Positions 1 through 9,443 of a stretch of DNA of 64,000 nucleotides are shown piece by piece. This DNA comes from an uncultured Marinicella sp. GTDB taxonomy: Bacteria; Pseudomonadota; Gammaproteobacteria; Xanthomonadales; Marinicellaceae. Numbering within the stretch: position 1 is the stretch's first letter; each line of letters opens with the position of its first letter. Location of the stretch: assembly GCA_947502595.1 (NCBI GenBank), contig CANNAM010000012.1:44117-108116 (forward strand), written 5' to 3'. The position numbers and the translations under genes were made by a program. The notes beneath the pieces are model-generated. The model saw only the letters and a program-made list of their open reading frames with translations. It did not search any database and had not been told where the DNA came from.

Positions 1-171
1 GGAAACATCTTCATAGGCACGGTGTGCCAAGGCTTCATCAACAAACAAGTGTCTGGGCACTTGTGCCATGGCCATCAGTACCCGTTCATCAGCGATGCCT
101 CGATCGCGCAAGCGGTCTATCATACGCAAGCGAGTGCGGTCTGAGGTCATACCAATGCCATGTGCATTCAT
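1..171 (-). CDS. pcm: protein-L-isoaspartate O-methyltransferase, N-terminal part (cut by window edge)
   Basis: The 57 codons visible on the minus strand read [18 protein letters not shown]..., followed by a stretch ending [20 protein letters not shown]. This is the N-terminal signature of bacterial Pcm, which repairs isoaspartyl residues in damaged proteins using S-adenosylmethionine. The SAM-binding core lies outside the window. The ATG at 171-169 overlaps the surE TGA (ATGA), so the two genes are translationally coupled. The surE-pcm pair is a conserved gammaproteobacterial stationary-phase arrangement, usually followed by nlpD and rpoS. Identification is firm although only the first quarter is present. 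Confidence 0.9.
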   Translation of the reverse strand, partial: MNAHGIGMTSDRTRLRMIDRLRDRGIADERVLMAMAQVPRHLFVDEALAHRAYEDVS

Positions 172-932
172 ATGGTCTTGGCCCACACTGCAAGGTCATT
201 GATAAAGCTGTGTTTGGTCATGTCAGTTTGAATGGGAGAGATGGATACATAACCATTTTTAACTGCATGAAAGTCAGTGCCTTCACCGGCATCTGCTTCT
301 GGCCCAGCAGGGCCTATCCAATACATTTTAAAGCCTCTGGGATCACGTGTTGGGATGGCATTTTCAGCTTTGTGCCGGTTGCCCAAGCGGGTGATTTTCA
401 TGCCTTTGATTTCATCAATTGGCAGGTTGGGTACGTTGACGTTTAATATGGTGTCTTTTGGCAAGGGATGCATGATCACATGTTCTACAATTTTTTTCAA
501 AAAGTGGGTCACCGTATCGTAATCACGGTGTCGATGGTTGTCCTTGACTGAGTCCATAACTATAGAGACTGCGATGGCCGGTAAGCCCAGATAGCGGCCT
601 TCAATGGCTGCTGCTACGGTGCCAGAATACAATACATCATCACCTAAGTTGGCTGCATTGTTGATGCCAGAAACCACCATGTCTGGTTCATCGTCCAGTA
701 CACCAGTTACGGCCAAATGAACACAATCAGTTGGTGTGCCGTGTACACTGAAAATTGTGTCACTGATTTTTTCTACCCGGATGGGGCGATCCAGTGTTAA
801 GGAGTTGCTGGCACCGGAGCGGTCTCTGTTGGGAGCAAAAACCACCACATCGCCAAGTTCCTTGAGCATTTGAGCCAATTTGTTTATGCCTTTGGCATTC
901 ACGCCATCATCATTGCTGACTAAGAATTTCAT
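168..932 (-). CDS. surE: 5'/3'-nucleotidase SurE
   Basis: 254 residues, the usual SurE length. The N-terminus [10 protein letters not shown] carries the metal-binding Asp pair (D8, D9). S39 lies in [12 protein letters not shown], and the [15 protein letters not shown] block (N91/N92) supplies the other divalent-metal ligands of the family. SurE is a cytoplasmic metal-dependent phosphatase that removes phosphate from nucleoside 5'- and 3'-monophosphates and short polyphosphate. It overlaps pcm by four bases. The start is the ATG directly before the conserved first beta strand. A TATAAT-like -10 lies about 28 bases upstream on the minus strand. Confidence 0.96.
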   Translation of the reverse strand: MKFLVSNDDGVNAKGINKLAQMLKELGDVVVFAPNRDRSGASNSLTLDRPIRVEKISDTIFSVHGTPTDCVHLAVTGVLDDEPDMVVSGINNAANLGDDVLYSGTVAAAIEGRYLGLPAIAVSIVMDSVKDNHRHRDYDTVTHFLKKIVEHVIMHPLPKDTILNVNVPNLPIDEIKGMKITRLGNRHKAENAIPTRDPRGFKMYWIGPAGPEADAGEGTDFHAVKNGYVSISPIQTDMTKHSFINDLAVWAKTI

Positions 933-959
933 GGGTCCGATTGATTAAAATAGTGAGTC

Positions 960-965
960 ATTATA
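960..965 (-). promoter_or_regulatory. candidate -10 box of surE-pcm
   Basis: The minus strand reads TATAAT here, 28 bases before the surE ATG. At 17 bases' distance the -35 region reads only TTATTT, so the assignment rests mainly on the -10 box and its position. Confidence 0.35.
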
Positions 966-1376
966 ATAAGATGTCTGGTTAAAAATAAACAGTCCTATCC
1001 ATAAAATATATTAATTATAACTGAGTCAGCTGAACACCGCAGTCAGTTCTCATCATTGTTACCTTTACATGGCCGTGCGCTGCAGTGCTGTTCCTCTGCA
1101 ATCACCGCGGCTTTATAGAATAATTATGCTTTAATGCACCCCTTGTCATCCATCTAGTCTTGAAGAAAGACAACATCGTTTTGATACTGGCAGAAAAATA
1201 CAATAATCAACACATGGATAAGTTAAGCACTGCTGCAAACAAAGCTGTCGATTGGTTTGGCTACTTAATCAATACACAATGGCACAGAATAAACATATTC
1301 AGATAGTAGTATGCGTAACTGTATCTTATGCGGTTATTCATGTTTTTGATTCAGTTACAGCTGATTAATTTGCGCC
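966..1376. other. intergenic stretch without a convincing gene
   Basis: Between surE and the DUF2178-like gene I see no ORF with a ribosome binding site and no clear RNA gene. A 30-codon ORF at 1214-1306 (+) starts MDKLSTAANKAVDWF but lacks a Shine-Dalgarno sequence and recognisable homology. It could be a remnant. The stretch is A+T-rich. Confidence 0.5.
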
Positions 1377-1446
1377 CATGTAAAAAATATTTGACATGAA
1401 TAGATTGTCGTGCATAATAGACATCATGTCTAATATTTTTTACATG
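1377..1446 (+). promoter_or_regulatory. promoter with long inverted-repeat operator in front of DUF2178-HTH operon
   Basis: A promoter TTGACA (1391-1396), 16-base spacer, CATAAT (1413-1418) precedes the membrane-protein gene. It is embedded in two 22-base arms, 1377-1398 and 1425-1446, that are reverse complements with one mismatch. Both arms end or begin with the half-site GACATG/CATGTC. A nested perfect palindrome TAGACAT-C-ATGTCTA lies at 1418-1432, directly on the -10/start region. A factor bound here would block RNA polymerase. The obvious candidate is the XRE regulator encoded by the second gene, making this an autoregulatory operator by inference. Confidence 0.65.
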
Positions 1447-1455
1447 AGGTGAGTG

Positions 1456-1872
1456 ATGCATGATTTAACTTTTCAAGAAAAAAGCCTTTGGCTGACTTTG
1501 ATAGCAGTGGTACTGACTTATACGGTGTATTATCTTAATGTTATGCCACCTATAGAAGGTCGGATGTTGGCGCCACATATTTTTCAATTTGCCTATTACA
1601 TGGGTGTATTGGTGGCTTTTGTGGCAATCAGCCACATTGTGTTAGCCATAAAACAAAAACAAGAGCCGGTTGATGAGCGTGAAAAGTTAATCAGATTGAA
1701 AGCCGATGCGGTCAGTTCATACATCTTAAATTCTGGTGTTTTTATTGCTATTGTGGTGGCATTGTTGGTGCCAGGTAACTTTTGGTTCATTCACACCATC
1801 AATTTTTTTGCAGTATTGAGTGAAGTGGTGAACAGCATTCAACAGCTGCGCGCTTACAGGAAGGGTTGTTGA
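1456..1872 (+). CDS. small polytopic membrane protein, DUF2178-like
   Basis: 138 residues with four hydrophobic segments, at about 11-30, 38-62, 90-110 and 112-132. A charged cytoplasmic-type loop with the motif DEREKLIRLKAD sits between segments 2 and 3. That loop and the partner HTH gene are what I associate with the DUF2178 family, whose function is unknown. The ATG at 1456 is chosen because GAGG at 1446-1449 is well spaced from it; a GTG at 1453 is the alternative. The gene ends in TGATG, coupling it to the XRE gene. The upstream palindromes suggest the pair is repressed by its own regulator. No catalytic motif is visible. Confidence 0.8.
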   Translation: MHDLTFQEKSLWLTLIAVVLTYTVYYLNVMPPIEGRMLAPHIFQFAYYMGVLVAFVAISHIVLAIKQKQEPVDEREKLIRLKADAVSSYILNSGVFIAIVVALLVPGNFWFIHTINFFAVLSEVVNSIQQLRAYRKGC

Positions 1873-2084
1873 TGGGTAAGTCAGCAAACATCACCAACCA
1901 AATAAGAACTTTGCGCTTCCAACACAATGAAATGACGCAACAAAACCTTGCCGATTTGGTTGGTGTAACACGTCAAACCATTAATGCCATCGAACAGAAT
2001 AAATACCCACCTTCGCTAGAAGTGGCCTTTAAGATTGCACAAGTTTTTGATTTACCAGTGACTGCCGTTTTTCAATACCAATAA
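1872..2084 (+). CDS. XRE/YozG-type HTH transcriptional regulator
   Basis: 70 residues, essentially only a helix-turn-helix domain: IRTLRFQHNEMTQQNLADLV, then GVTRQTINAIEQNKYPPSLE and AFKIAQVFDLPVTAVF. This is the compact Cro/C1-type fold of the YozG subgroup, often found next to small membrane proteins. The ATG at 1872 shares its A with the TGA of the preceding gene. It probably binds the inverted repeats at 1377-1446 and controls its own operon. There is no ligand-binding domain, so any signal would have to come through the membrane partner or another protein. Family assignment is secure; the target is inferred. Confidence 0.9.
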   Translation: MGKSANITNQIRTLRFQHNEMTQQNLADLVGVTRQTINAIEQNKYPPSLEVAFKIAQVFDLPVTAVFQYQ

Positions 2085-2659
2085 AGCCAAGTAGTCCACT
2101 GATTGCTGGGTTGGCTGTATTAAAGGCTATTGTTAGGTGATATTCATTGCAAAGAAGTTTTTCGATGGATTGGATTTTTGTCAGTTTTTAACAACATTGA
2201 ATGCACGGATTCACAATGAATTTAAGCATTGGTCTGTTTCATATGCGGGCCCGAATATTCCAAAAGAACTGTAAAAGCAGCTGTATTTTATATTAATATC
2301 AAAAGTTTAGCGGAATATTGCTGAATTACAGTTTGTATCTGAAAGCTTTGTTCCAGCACATCCCTGTGTTGTCCTCTGCGGGCAGCAAAGCTGAGCAAAA
2401 CATTTTCGATGTTTCAGTGGCGAAAAAATGACAGCATAGCTTGCGTAAAAATCGCATATAACCTAAGAATAACTGGGAATGAATCGATGTGTATACAATC
2501 TATATTGCCTTATTACACCTTAATCCCCTTATCTCTGAATACCATTCTTTTCTGAAATATTCGGGCCAGGGTTGAAGTGTCTTAAACGCGAGCCATCCGT
2601 GGATGCCAGTAGGGTATAATGGCGTGTATTATTTGTACGTTAGTTCATACTTTTGACTT
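2085..2659. other. gene-poor stretch with possible small inverted-repeat element
   Basis: No ORF of credible length. Near-matching inverted termini (GGCCCGAATATT at 2248-2259 and its complement at 2556-2567, similarity continuing several bases inwards) could bound a 320-base MITE or a decayed insertion sequence. A TATAAT at 2615-2620 may be the -10 of the following FG-GAP gene, though no good -35 is present. Confidence 0.5.
2248..2567. repeat. possible MITE or insertion-sequence remnant with about 24-base imperfect terminal inverted repeats
   Basis: The left end begins GGCCCGAATATT followed by CCAAAAGAACTG. The reverse complement of the right end begins GGCCCGAATATT followed by TCAGAAAAGAATGG. 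The first 12 bases are identical and the next dozen alignable with small gaps. No target-site duplication is evident and no transposase ORF remains inside. Chance cannot be excluded without finding other copies in the genome. Confidence 0.3.
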
Positions 2660-4411
2660 ATGAAAAATTCCTCTACAGAAACCATCGAACCAAAAACCAC
2701 TCAACAACCGTGGTGTTTTTTGTGCCTGTTTTTATTATCAGTTTCATGTAACTGGTCATGGGCGCAAACTTTTACTGATGTGACCGATGTGGTTGGGCTG
2801 ACACTCACTCATCAGTCCTCACAGACTGTGGTGGCCATTGAAGACCACGCAGACAACACCATCCAGCCATTGGTTGGCTACCACAACTGGGCGCAATTGA
2901 TGTCGTCGTGGATGACTGGTGGGGTTGCTGCAGGCGATTATGACAACGACGGGTGGCAAGATTTATTTGTGATTGGCGGAGATTTGGGCCAATCCAAACT
3001 GTTCCGCAATGCCGGTAACGGTCAGTTCATTGATGTGACGCAAAGTGTTGGTTTAGGTGCTGTATCAGGACGCATAGCTGGCGCAGTGTTTGCTGATTAT
3101 GATGGTGATGGTGACTTGGATTTATTTTTGGGTGCAGTGCTCGGTGAATTACCACAACTGTGGAACAACCAAGTTTCGCAGCATGCTGGCTTTGTGGAAA
3201 TGTTTGCAGTGGCGTTTCCAGATTTTGATGTGTCGCTGGCTCCCAACACATGGGGCATGACCTTTGGTGACATCAATAACGACGGTTGTTTGGACGTATT
3301 TATGCCGCATTCCATGACACCTAAAGGCCCCCAACCGAGGTTGTCGGGAGCTGATGGGTCGGGCTTACACCTGTGGAAGAATAACTGCAATGGTCAGTTC
3401 GTTGACATTTCTGCCAGTGCGCAAATATCACAGGTTTATGATGACATTAATTACAATGCCAGCGAAAGAGATCAAACCATGGCAGCACAGTTTACTGATT
3501 TAAACGAAGATGGCTATGTGGATTTGGTGGTTGCATCTGACATCAATGCCAGTTTGGTATTTATCAACAACCAAAATGAAACCTTCAGTAATGCAACCGA
3601 TCGGGTGGTGATTAACGACAAGCATGGCATGGGCTCAGCAGTGGGTGACATGAACGGTGATGGTCATATGGATTGGTTCACTGCAAATATTGGTGCGCCT
3701 TTAGAAGGCAATAAACTGTATTTAGGTTCAGGTGCTGGGACATTCACCAATGCTTCCCAAGGTGCTGGGTTGGTCGAAGGCCATTGGGCTTGGGGCACTT
3801 GTGTGGCAGATTTTAATGCCGACCGATTACTGGATGTATTTCATGTGAATGGTTTTTATTTTCCAAACAATGACAACCCAAATGCCAGTAATGGGCGGTA
3901 TGATCAGACACCAGCGGTGTTGTTCATGGCCAATGGTGATGGTACGTACACCGAAAGTGCAGCCAGTTTTGGGCTGAATGACAGCGCTGAAGGGCGTGGG
4001 GTCAGCTGTTTTGATTATGATCGGGATGGTGACATAGATATTGCCATTGCTAATTACAAGGGTGAATTTAAATTGTTCCGCAACGACTTACAACCCAGCC
4101 AAAATAATTTCCTCAACATCAGGTTAAGGGATTACGCCCCCAACAGCCAATCAGTAGGTGCAAGGATCACAGTCAGTTCTGAAGTCGCTAATGAAACCGG
4201 CGCTTTGGTTCAAGAAATTTATGCAGGGGGTAACTTTAATTCCAGTAATCCTGCAGTTGCTTATTTTGGTTTAGGGGACTGGCAAGGCCCATTGACAGTG
4301 CATGTTCAGCCGCTGAATCAGGCAAATAAAACATTTACTCAGGTGCTCACTAATCAGTCTATTCAACTGGATTTGCGGGCTGATTTGATTTTTACTGATG
4401 GATTTGATTGA
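2660..4411 (+). CDS. secreted FG-GAP/VCBS repeat protein with UnbV-like C-terminal domain
   Basis: 583 residues. A signal peptide precedes a cut after ...SWAQ (about residue 36). Then follow integrin-alpha-like FG-GAP/VCBS repeats recognised by Ca-binding loops such as DYDNDGWQD, DYDGDGDLD, DINNDGCLD, DLNEDGYVD, DMNGDGHMD and DYDRDGDID. The segment at about 490-565 (RLRDYAPNSQSVGARITV..., ending FGLG) resembles the ASPIC/UnbV domain found behind such repeats. The protein ends DLIFTDGFD. It is probably an exported or surface beta-propeller with adhesion or scaffolding roles; no enzyme motif is visible. It stands alone, with a -10-like TATAAT 40 bases upstream. Confidence 0.88.
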   Translation: MKNSSTETIEPKTTQQPWCFLCLFLLSVSCNWSWAQTFTDVTDVVGLTLTHQSSQTVVAIEDHADNTIQPLVGYHNWAQLMSSWMTGGVAAGDYDNDGWQDLFVIGGDLGQSKLFRNAGNGQFIDVTQSVGLGAVSGRIAGAVFADYDGDGDLDLFLGAVLGELPQLWNNQVSQHAGFVEMFAVAFPDFDVSLAPNTWGMTFGDINNDGCLDVFMPHSMTPKGPQPRLSGADGSGLHLWKNNCNGQFVDISASAQISQVYDDINYNASERDQTMAAQFTDLNEDGYVDLVVASDINASLVFINNQNETFSNATDRVVINDKHGMGSAVGDMNGDGHMDWFTANIGAPLEGNKLYLGSGAGTFTNASQGAGLVEGHWAWGTCVADFNADRLLDVFHVNGFYFPNNDNPNASNGRYDQTPAVLFMANGDGTYTESAASFGLNDSAEGRGVSCFDYDRDGDIDIAIANYKGEFKLFRNDLQPSQNNFLNIRLRDYAPNSQSVGARITVSSEVANETGALVQEIYAGGNFNSSNPAVAYFGLGDWQGPLTVHVQPLNQANKTFTQVLTNQSIQLDLRADLIFTDGFD

Positions 4412-4544
4412 TGCCGATGGTGGCTTTTAAAAAAACGGTTAATTTGTAACAGCCTCATGTAAGTTGTTGGTTGGTATGACATGTAAACTAACTTAGCCAA
4501 TAACATTCCTTCAGTTGGTGACATCATTCAGCAGTTGCAACGGT

Positions 4545-4550
4545 TATAAT
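4545..4550 (+). promoter_or_regulatory. candidate -10 box of hemF
   Basis: A perfect TATAAT lies 31 bases before the hemF ATG. No good -35 hexamer is found at 16-18 bases, so the promoter call is tentative. Confidence 0.4.
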
Positions 4551-4574
4551 GTGGCGGTCTTAAGTCAATTTTAG

Positions 4575-5486
<912 letters not shown>

Positions 5487-5489
5487 TGG

Positions 5490-5529
5490 TTTGCATGTTG
5501 TCAACGCCTGGGTGAAGACAACATGCAAA
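5490..5529. terminator. 13-bp perfect hairpin between convergent genes
   Basis: Arms TTTGCATGTTGTC (5490-5502) and its exact complement (5517-5529) enclose a 14-base loop. They lie between the 3' ends of hemF and the M14 peptidase gene. There is no T tract, so this is either a factor-assisted bidirectional terminator or an RNA-stabilising 3' structure. Confidence 0.5.
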
Positions 5530-5543
5530 GGGTTGGTCAGCTT

Positions 5544-8198
5544 TTAGCGACTGCAGTTAAATAAGTTGCCAACAGGCCTGGTGAGTGGCACTATTGCTTG
5601 GCTTCCAGCGCCATAACCGGGTAATTCTGAGCTGTAACTGATGGTGCCGGACAGGCAATTCAATGTCAAGGTAACTTCACCCCAAACGGTCAGTGAAATC
5701 AGCTCAGGGTCAAACTGACTGCCGAACAGGCCACCTTCAGCATAATACACTTGGTCAAAATGAATGCTTGCACCTGTGGCTGTAGGAGTGACCGTTCCTT
5801 GGTCGCCTATGAACCACATCTTTTCGCCATTTAAACCAAAGCCATACCATTGGAAAGTGGCTTGGTTCTGATCTAAAATTTGCACATGATAACCTTCACC
5901 ACTGCGTTCAGGGTTGTACCAAGAGCCGGTGTTGCCTGCGGTTAAATCTTCAGGGAAACCGCCTTCAGGTGGTGTGGGGTTGATGGGAAAGTCGGCGAAA
6001 CCGGATGCTGCGGTGAGGGCTTGCAACTGTGCACGAAATTTGCTTCCATCAGGCGCTGTGTATTTCAGTGCACCTACTCGCAGGTAATCGAGCCAAGGGT
6101 GGGTGATTGCTTGACCTTGATCAAAAATAATTTCAAGGTCACCGGCCACCTCAAAATAAGTTGACTCAGGATCAAATGCGCCACCAAATGCGCCGCCTTC
6201 AACCGTATAGATACCGTTGGCCAGCAAGGCATTGGTGGCGCTGGCTGAACCATTGTTTACATACCATTGTTGTTGGCCTTGGTCATCAAAAGTAAACCAT
6301 TGCAACCAAGCAGCTTGTTCATTATTGATGAATTCAATGCTGAACCCTTCGCCTGAGCGAGCGGGGTCATAGTACAGTGCTGTAGGTGGTAGTACTGGGG
6401 TGTTTATGTTGTTTGCTTGCTTGCTGATTTGTACGCTGATGGTGCCATCAATGCCACCGTTGATGGATGCATTGCCATTGCTGTCTTCATAATTTTGCCA
6501 CTGGCCGTTGGCCCAGGTGACCACAGTGGCAGGGTTGGCGTCGGTGTTTTGTCCAACCATGTCGGTGGTGGTGATTTGCCAAGTTAATGCAATTTCATCA
6601 GCATCGTTAAACTCAGGATTGACACTGAAATCAACCACAAAGGTGTCATCTTTATAATGAGCAAAACTTTCCCAGTGTGGGGTTTTGCTGTCAATCCAAC
6701 GGTGGTTCTGAAGGTTTAGATTAATTGGGTTATTAACTACTAAGGCTTGTATAGATGGGTCTAATGCAAGTGATTGACCTGGTAAGTTTTGTATTTCACC
6801 GGCATCGTTTCTGTACCGCATGGGTTTATCAAAACGCAACATCAAAGAATAATCCTGACCGGCCAGAATTTCATCAAAATAGTGACTGTATAATTCGCGC
6901 TCTCCTGCATTGTTGATGTCCCATTCAGCATCAAAAACAATGCTATTGGTACCGCGGTCAATGATCCTCATTTGAGTGACTGAAGGTGGTCCTGCTTGAC
7001 CGTACCAGACCACCATGAATGATTCTGCCAGTTGTTCTCTGACCCTTTTGATTTCGGAGTCAGGCAGAATAAAGCCATCATGTCCATTGTTGGCAAATCC
7101 ACCATAATCTGCGCCAAATCCAGGTAAATCAGGGTGTGCGTCAGGGTTTAAATTGTTTGAAGGTTCAATTTCTAGTGTCCATGAGGGAACTTGGTAAATG
7201 ACCTGGAAATATTCATCCGTTGAGCCAATCCCGAAACCAGCTGTAGTGAAGGCAGATCGGTCTACATAATTTTTGCCTGCAGGAAACGCTTTGTGGTGGT
7301 TGGTAAAGTCTGCTAATACACGGCTTTGCAAAGTATTTAGTTGGTTGTTGAAAGATTTATTGGCAAAATGCACTTGCGAAAAGGAATGGACATCAGTATA
7401 AATTCTGAGTTGGTCGGCATCTACTAAGTTGGCTGCGGATATTCTGGCCTGTGTTTCAGGTTCTGATTGACTGGTCGGTCCGTGGTATAAAATAGATTGC
7501 GGGCTGTATGATGAACTCGTGCTGCTGGCCCAATACGGGTTGTTGTTGCGGTTTAAGTCAACACCATTGAGGAAGTCGGCCTTGGTAAGTAAGATCTCAT
7601 CGGTATTAAGCATGTTTTTTCTGCGCATGCGACCATCACGAGGACCAATGCTGTTGCTGTACCAGTTGGTATTAGGGTACCTTTGGGTCTGCAAAAAACC
7701 ATCGATGTTGTTGCTGGGAATGGTTATGATGGCGGTGTTTTCTAACAGGAACTGATAAAATGATTGGTCATTGCTGCGTTCATTGAAGTCAGTGATGATT
7801 TGGGTCAACGTTTCTGGCGTTTGCCACTCACGCGCATGGATGCCACCATTAACCATCATTGCGCCTTCTTTGACGCCATAAACAGTGGTGTTATCCGGAT
7901 CACTGAGCAGGTAGGCCCAAATGTCCCGATTGTAATGGGTTTTTCCGACAATATGACCAGTGATGTAAGGGTTGTTCATGGCCATCATTTGATGTTTTGC
8001 AAACAAGCCTGCATAGGTTCGAAAGCCATTAAATGGTTCGGGGGTGTCCACCGGTACTGGTACCGGGTAGCCCAAGCCCAAGGTGCTGTTTTGCTCAGTC
8101 CAAGCGGTGATGGTTTGCGCATTGAGCAATGGGCTGCAAACCAGACAACAAAGCAAACAGTATGGCATCAAGCGCCTCAATCTTTGGGTCTTGTTCAT
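5544..8198 (-). CDS. exported M14 zinc carboxypeptidase with two C-terminal SWYNP-type modules
   Basis: 884 residues with a signal peptide (cut near ...LLNAQ, residue 28). The peptidase domain has the zinc motif HAREW (H121, E124), the substrate-binding DLNRNNNPYW, the third ligand in YTDVHSFSQV and the catalytic Glu region WTLEIEPS. All expected M14 residues therefore appear present. The C-terminal third carries two modules of the form YDPARSGEGF...WFTFDDQG and WYNPERSGEGY...WYGFGLNG. The same module occurs in the tandem proteins at 54-56 kb. The start ATG lies in ATGA overlapping the upstream gene, with GGAG before it. Probably a secreted protein- or peptide-degrading enzyme; the modules may be binding domains. 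Confidence 0.9.
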   Translation of the reverse strand: MNKTQRLRRLMPYCLLCCLVCSPLLNAQTITAWTEQNSTLGLGYPVPVPVDTPEPFNGFRTYAGLFAKHQMMAMNNPYITGHIVGKTHYNRDIWAYLLSDPDNTTVYGVKEGAMMVNGGIHAREWQTPETLTQIITDFNERSNDQSFYQFLLENTAIITIPSNNIDGFLQTQRYPNTNWYSNSIGPRDGRMRRKNMLNTDEILLTKADFLNGVDLNRNNNPYWASSTSSSYSPQSILYHGPTSQSEPETQARISAANLVDADQLRIYTDVHSFSQVHFANKSFNNQLNTLQSRVLADFTNHHKAFPAGKNYVDRSAFTTAGFGIGSTDEYFQVIYQVPSWTLEIEPSNNLNPDAHPDLPGFGADYGGFANNGHDGFILPDSEIKRVREQLAESFMVVWYGQAGPPSVTQMRIIDRGTNSIVFDAEWDINNAGERELYSHYFDEILAGQDYSLMLRFDKPMRYRNDAGEIQNLPGQSLALDPSIQALVVNNPINLNLQNHRWIDSKTPHWESFAHYKDDTFVVDFSVNPEFNDADEIALTWQITTTDMVGQNTDANPATVVTWANGQWQNYEDSNGNASINGGIDGTISVQISKQANNINTPVLPPTALYYDPARSGEGFSIEFINNEQAAWLQWFTFDDQGQQQWYVNNGSASATNALLANGIYTVEGGAFGGAFDPESTYFEVAGDLEIIFDQGQAITHPWLDYLRVGALKYTAPDGSKFRAQLQALTAASGFADFPINPTPPEGGFPEDLTAGNTGSWYNPERSGEGYHVQILDQNQATFQWYGFGLNGEKMWFIGDQGTVTPTATGASIHFDQVYYAEGGLFGSQFDPELISLTVWGEVTLTLNCLSGTISYSSELPGYGAGSQAIVPLTRPVGNLFNCSR

Positions 8199-9307
8199 GG
8201 TTGCTCTCCTGAACTTTTATGTTCAAATGATTGCAGCCACAGTCCTGCTGCAGAGTTTGGCTTAATTTGATGCTTTAAATCATCTACCGCCAGTTTAGCA
8301 GTGCTCGATGGATTTAATTTCAGTGCCAGTAACAAATGGTTTTTTTCAAAGCTGTTGTTGGATAAAAGGTAATGCTCTTTTAGTAACAATGGCAAGTCTG
8401 GGTGGTTGGATTGACTCAACGCAAAAGCTGCACTTTCTGCATTGGCTGAATTTTTAAGCTGCTGCAGCAAGAAGCTTTGAACTGCCTGGTCATTGGTGAA
8501 TTGACTTAACAGTGCAGTACTGAATGCACTGTCAACACCGTTGCTTGCGCTTTGTATGAGCATTGATTTGGCTAGTTGGGCAGTTAAATGTTGAGGCAAA
8601 TGACGCAAGGTGAGTTGTCGCACTGCGGCTTGCTTTGAAGTCAGGGCTTTTTCAATTAAACCGACGTGGCCGCTGAATAAACCAACGTGACTGAGCAAAG
8701 GGTCCAGTCCTGAGTTTGCTTTAACTTCAGTGCTTAACATGTTGACCAGTTGCTCAAATTTGTTTTCATCTAAAGCTGCGATGCTGTTTTTGACCCCCAA
8801 CCATTGTGGACGGCGCTGGCTGCTGTCTGTTTGTAGTAGCGAGTTGATTTCGTCCAGAGCAGCGTACATGTCTTGCTTGAACAATTGATTGAAACGTTGT
8901 TCGCTGCGATAGGCTGACCAAATGTTTTCAATGCCATAAGCTTTGCTGTTGAGGTTGAATACTGCCACCGGTAAATGACCTTCATCAGCAGTTCGGGTGG
9001 CTTGTATGGCATAGGTTTTCATGCGATTAATAAAATCTTGATGGAAGTGCTGTGGTGGTTGTTGCGCTATGGCTGTCAGTAAGTTAAATAAGATGTATTC
9101 ACGTTGTAAAGGCGACATTTCAGCCTTAAATAATTCTTCAATCACAGTTGTAGGCTGCTGGTTATTGAAATAACTGTGAATATATTGCGTTGATAAGTCT
9201 TGCAGTACAGTTTGGTTGAGTTGCTGATCAATTTCATAATCACTGTAGAACAATGCATGCGCATTCACTGTGCTTAATAAGCCGATTAATAAAAATACCT
9301 GTTTCAT
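8195..9307 (-). CDS. exported alpha-helical protein of unknown function, coupled to M14 peptidase
   Basis: 370 residues from the ATG at 9307 (MKQVFLLIGLLSTVNAHA, a signal peptide). An upstream TTG four codons earlier is rejected. The mature part looks almost wholly helical with short repeated Leu-rich helices (for example AAVRQLTLRHLPQHLT and AAFALSQSNHPDLPLLLKEH), in the style of HEAT-like repeats. I recognise no family. Its stop overlaps the peptidase start by four bases, so the two are made together and may act together in the periplasm, perhaps as chaperone, inhibitor or scaffold; that role is inference. A good promoter lies just upstream. Confidence 0.8.
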   Translation of the reverse strand: MKQVFLLIGLLSTVNAHALFYSDYEIDQQLNQTVLQDLSTQYIHSYFNNQQPTTVIEELFKAEMSPLQREYILFNLLTAIAQQPPQHFHQDFINRMKTYAIQATRTADEGHLPVAVFNLNSKAYGIENIWSAYRSEQRFNQLFKQDMYAALDEINSLLQTDSSQRRPQWLGVKNSIAALDENKFEQLVNMLSTEVKANSGLDPLLSHVGLFSGHVGLIEKALTSKQAAVRQLTLRHLPQHLTAQLAKSMLIQSASNGVDSAFSTALLSQFTNDQAVQSFLLQQLKNSANAESAAFALSQSNHPDLPLLLKEHYLLSNNSFEKNHLLLALKLNPSSTAKLAVDDLKHQIKPNSAAGLWLQSFEHKSSGEQP

Positions 9308-9336
9308 CTCATGTTCCAAAAGTGATTTGTTTAAAT

Positions 9337-9365
9337 ATATTAAACGATGTGTTTCGTATTTTCAA
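9337..9365 (-). promoter_or_regulatory. sigma-70-type promoter of the helical protein-M14 peptidase operon
   Basis: The minus strand reads TTGAAA (9365-9360), a 17-base spacer and TAATAT (9342-9337). Transcription would begin near 9330, about 23 bases before the ATG at 9307. It is divergent from parC. Confidence 0.6.
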
Positions 9366-9407
9366 TTTCAACAGCTGCTTTTGTGTCTGTGTTTTATTGG
9401 TTGATGA

Positions 9408-9416
9408 TGCTAAAAT
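9408..9416 (+). promoter_or_regulatory. extended -10 promoter of parC
   Basis: TGCTAAAAT is an extended -10 element 28 bases before the parC ATG, with no clear -35. The same GATGCTAAAAT string stands before the TraB-family operon at 63.46 kb. Confidence 0.45.
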
Positions 9417-9443
9417 CTCCCTTTTGAACGACAGCAAGTTTGT

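Noticed and set aside
1214..1306. 30-codon ORF starting MDKLSTAANKAV
   Set aside because: No ribosome binding site, no family match and no partner; kept only as a remark on the intergenic stretch.
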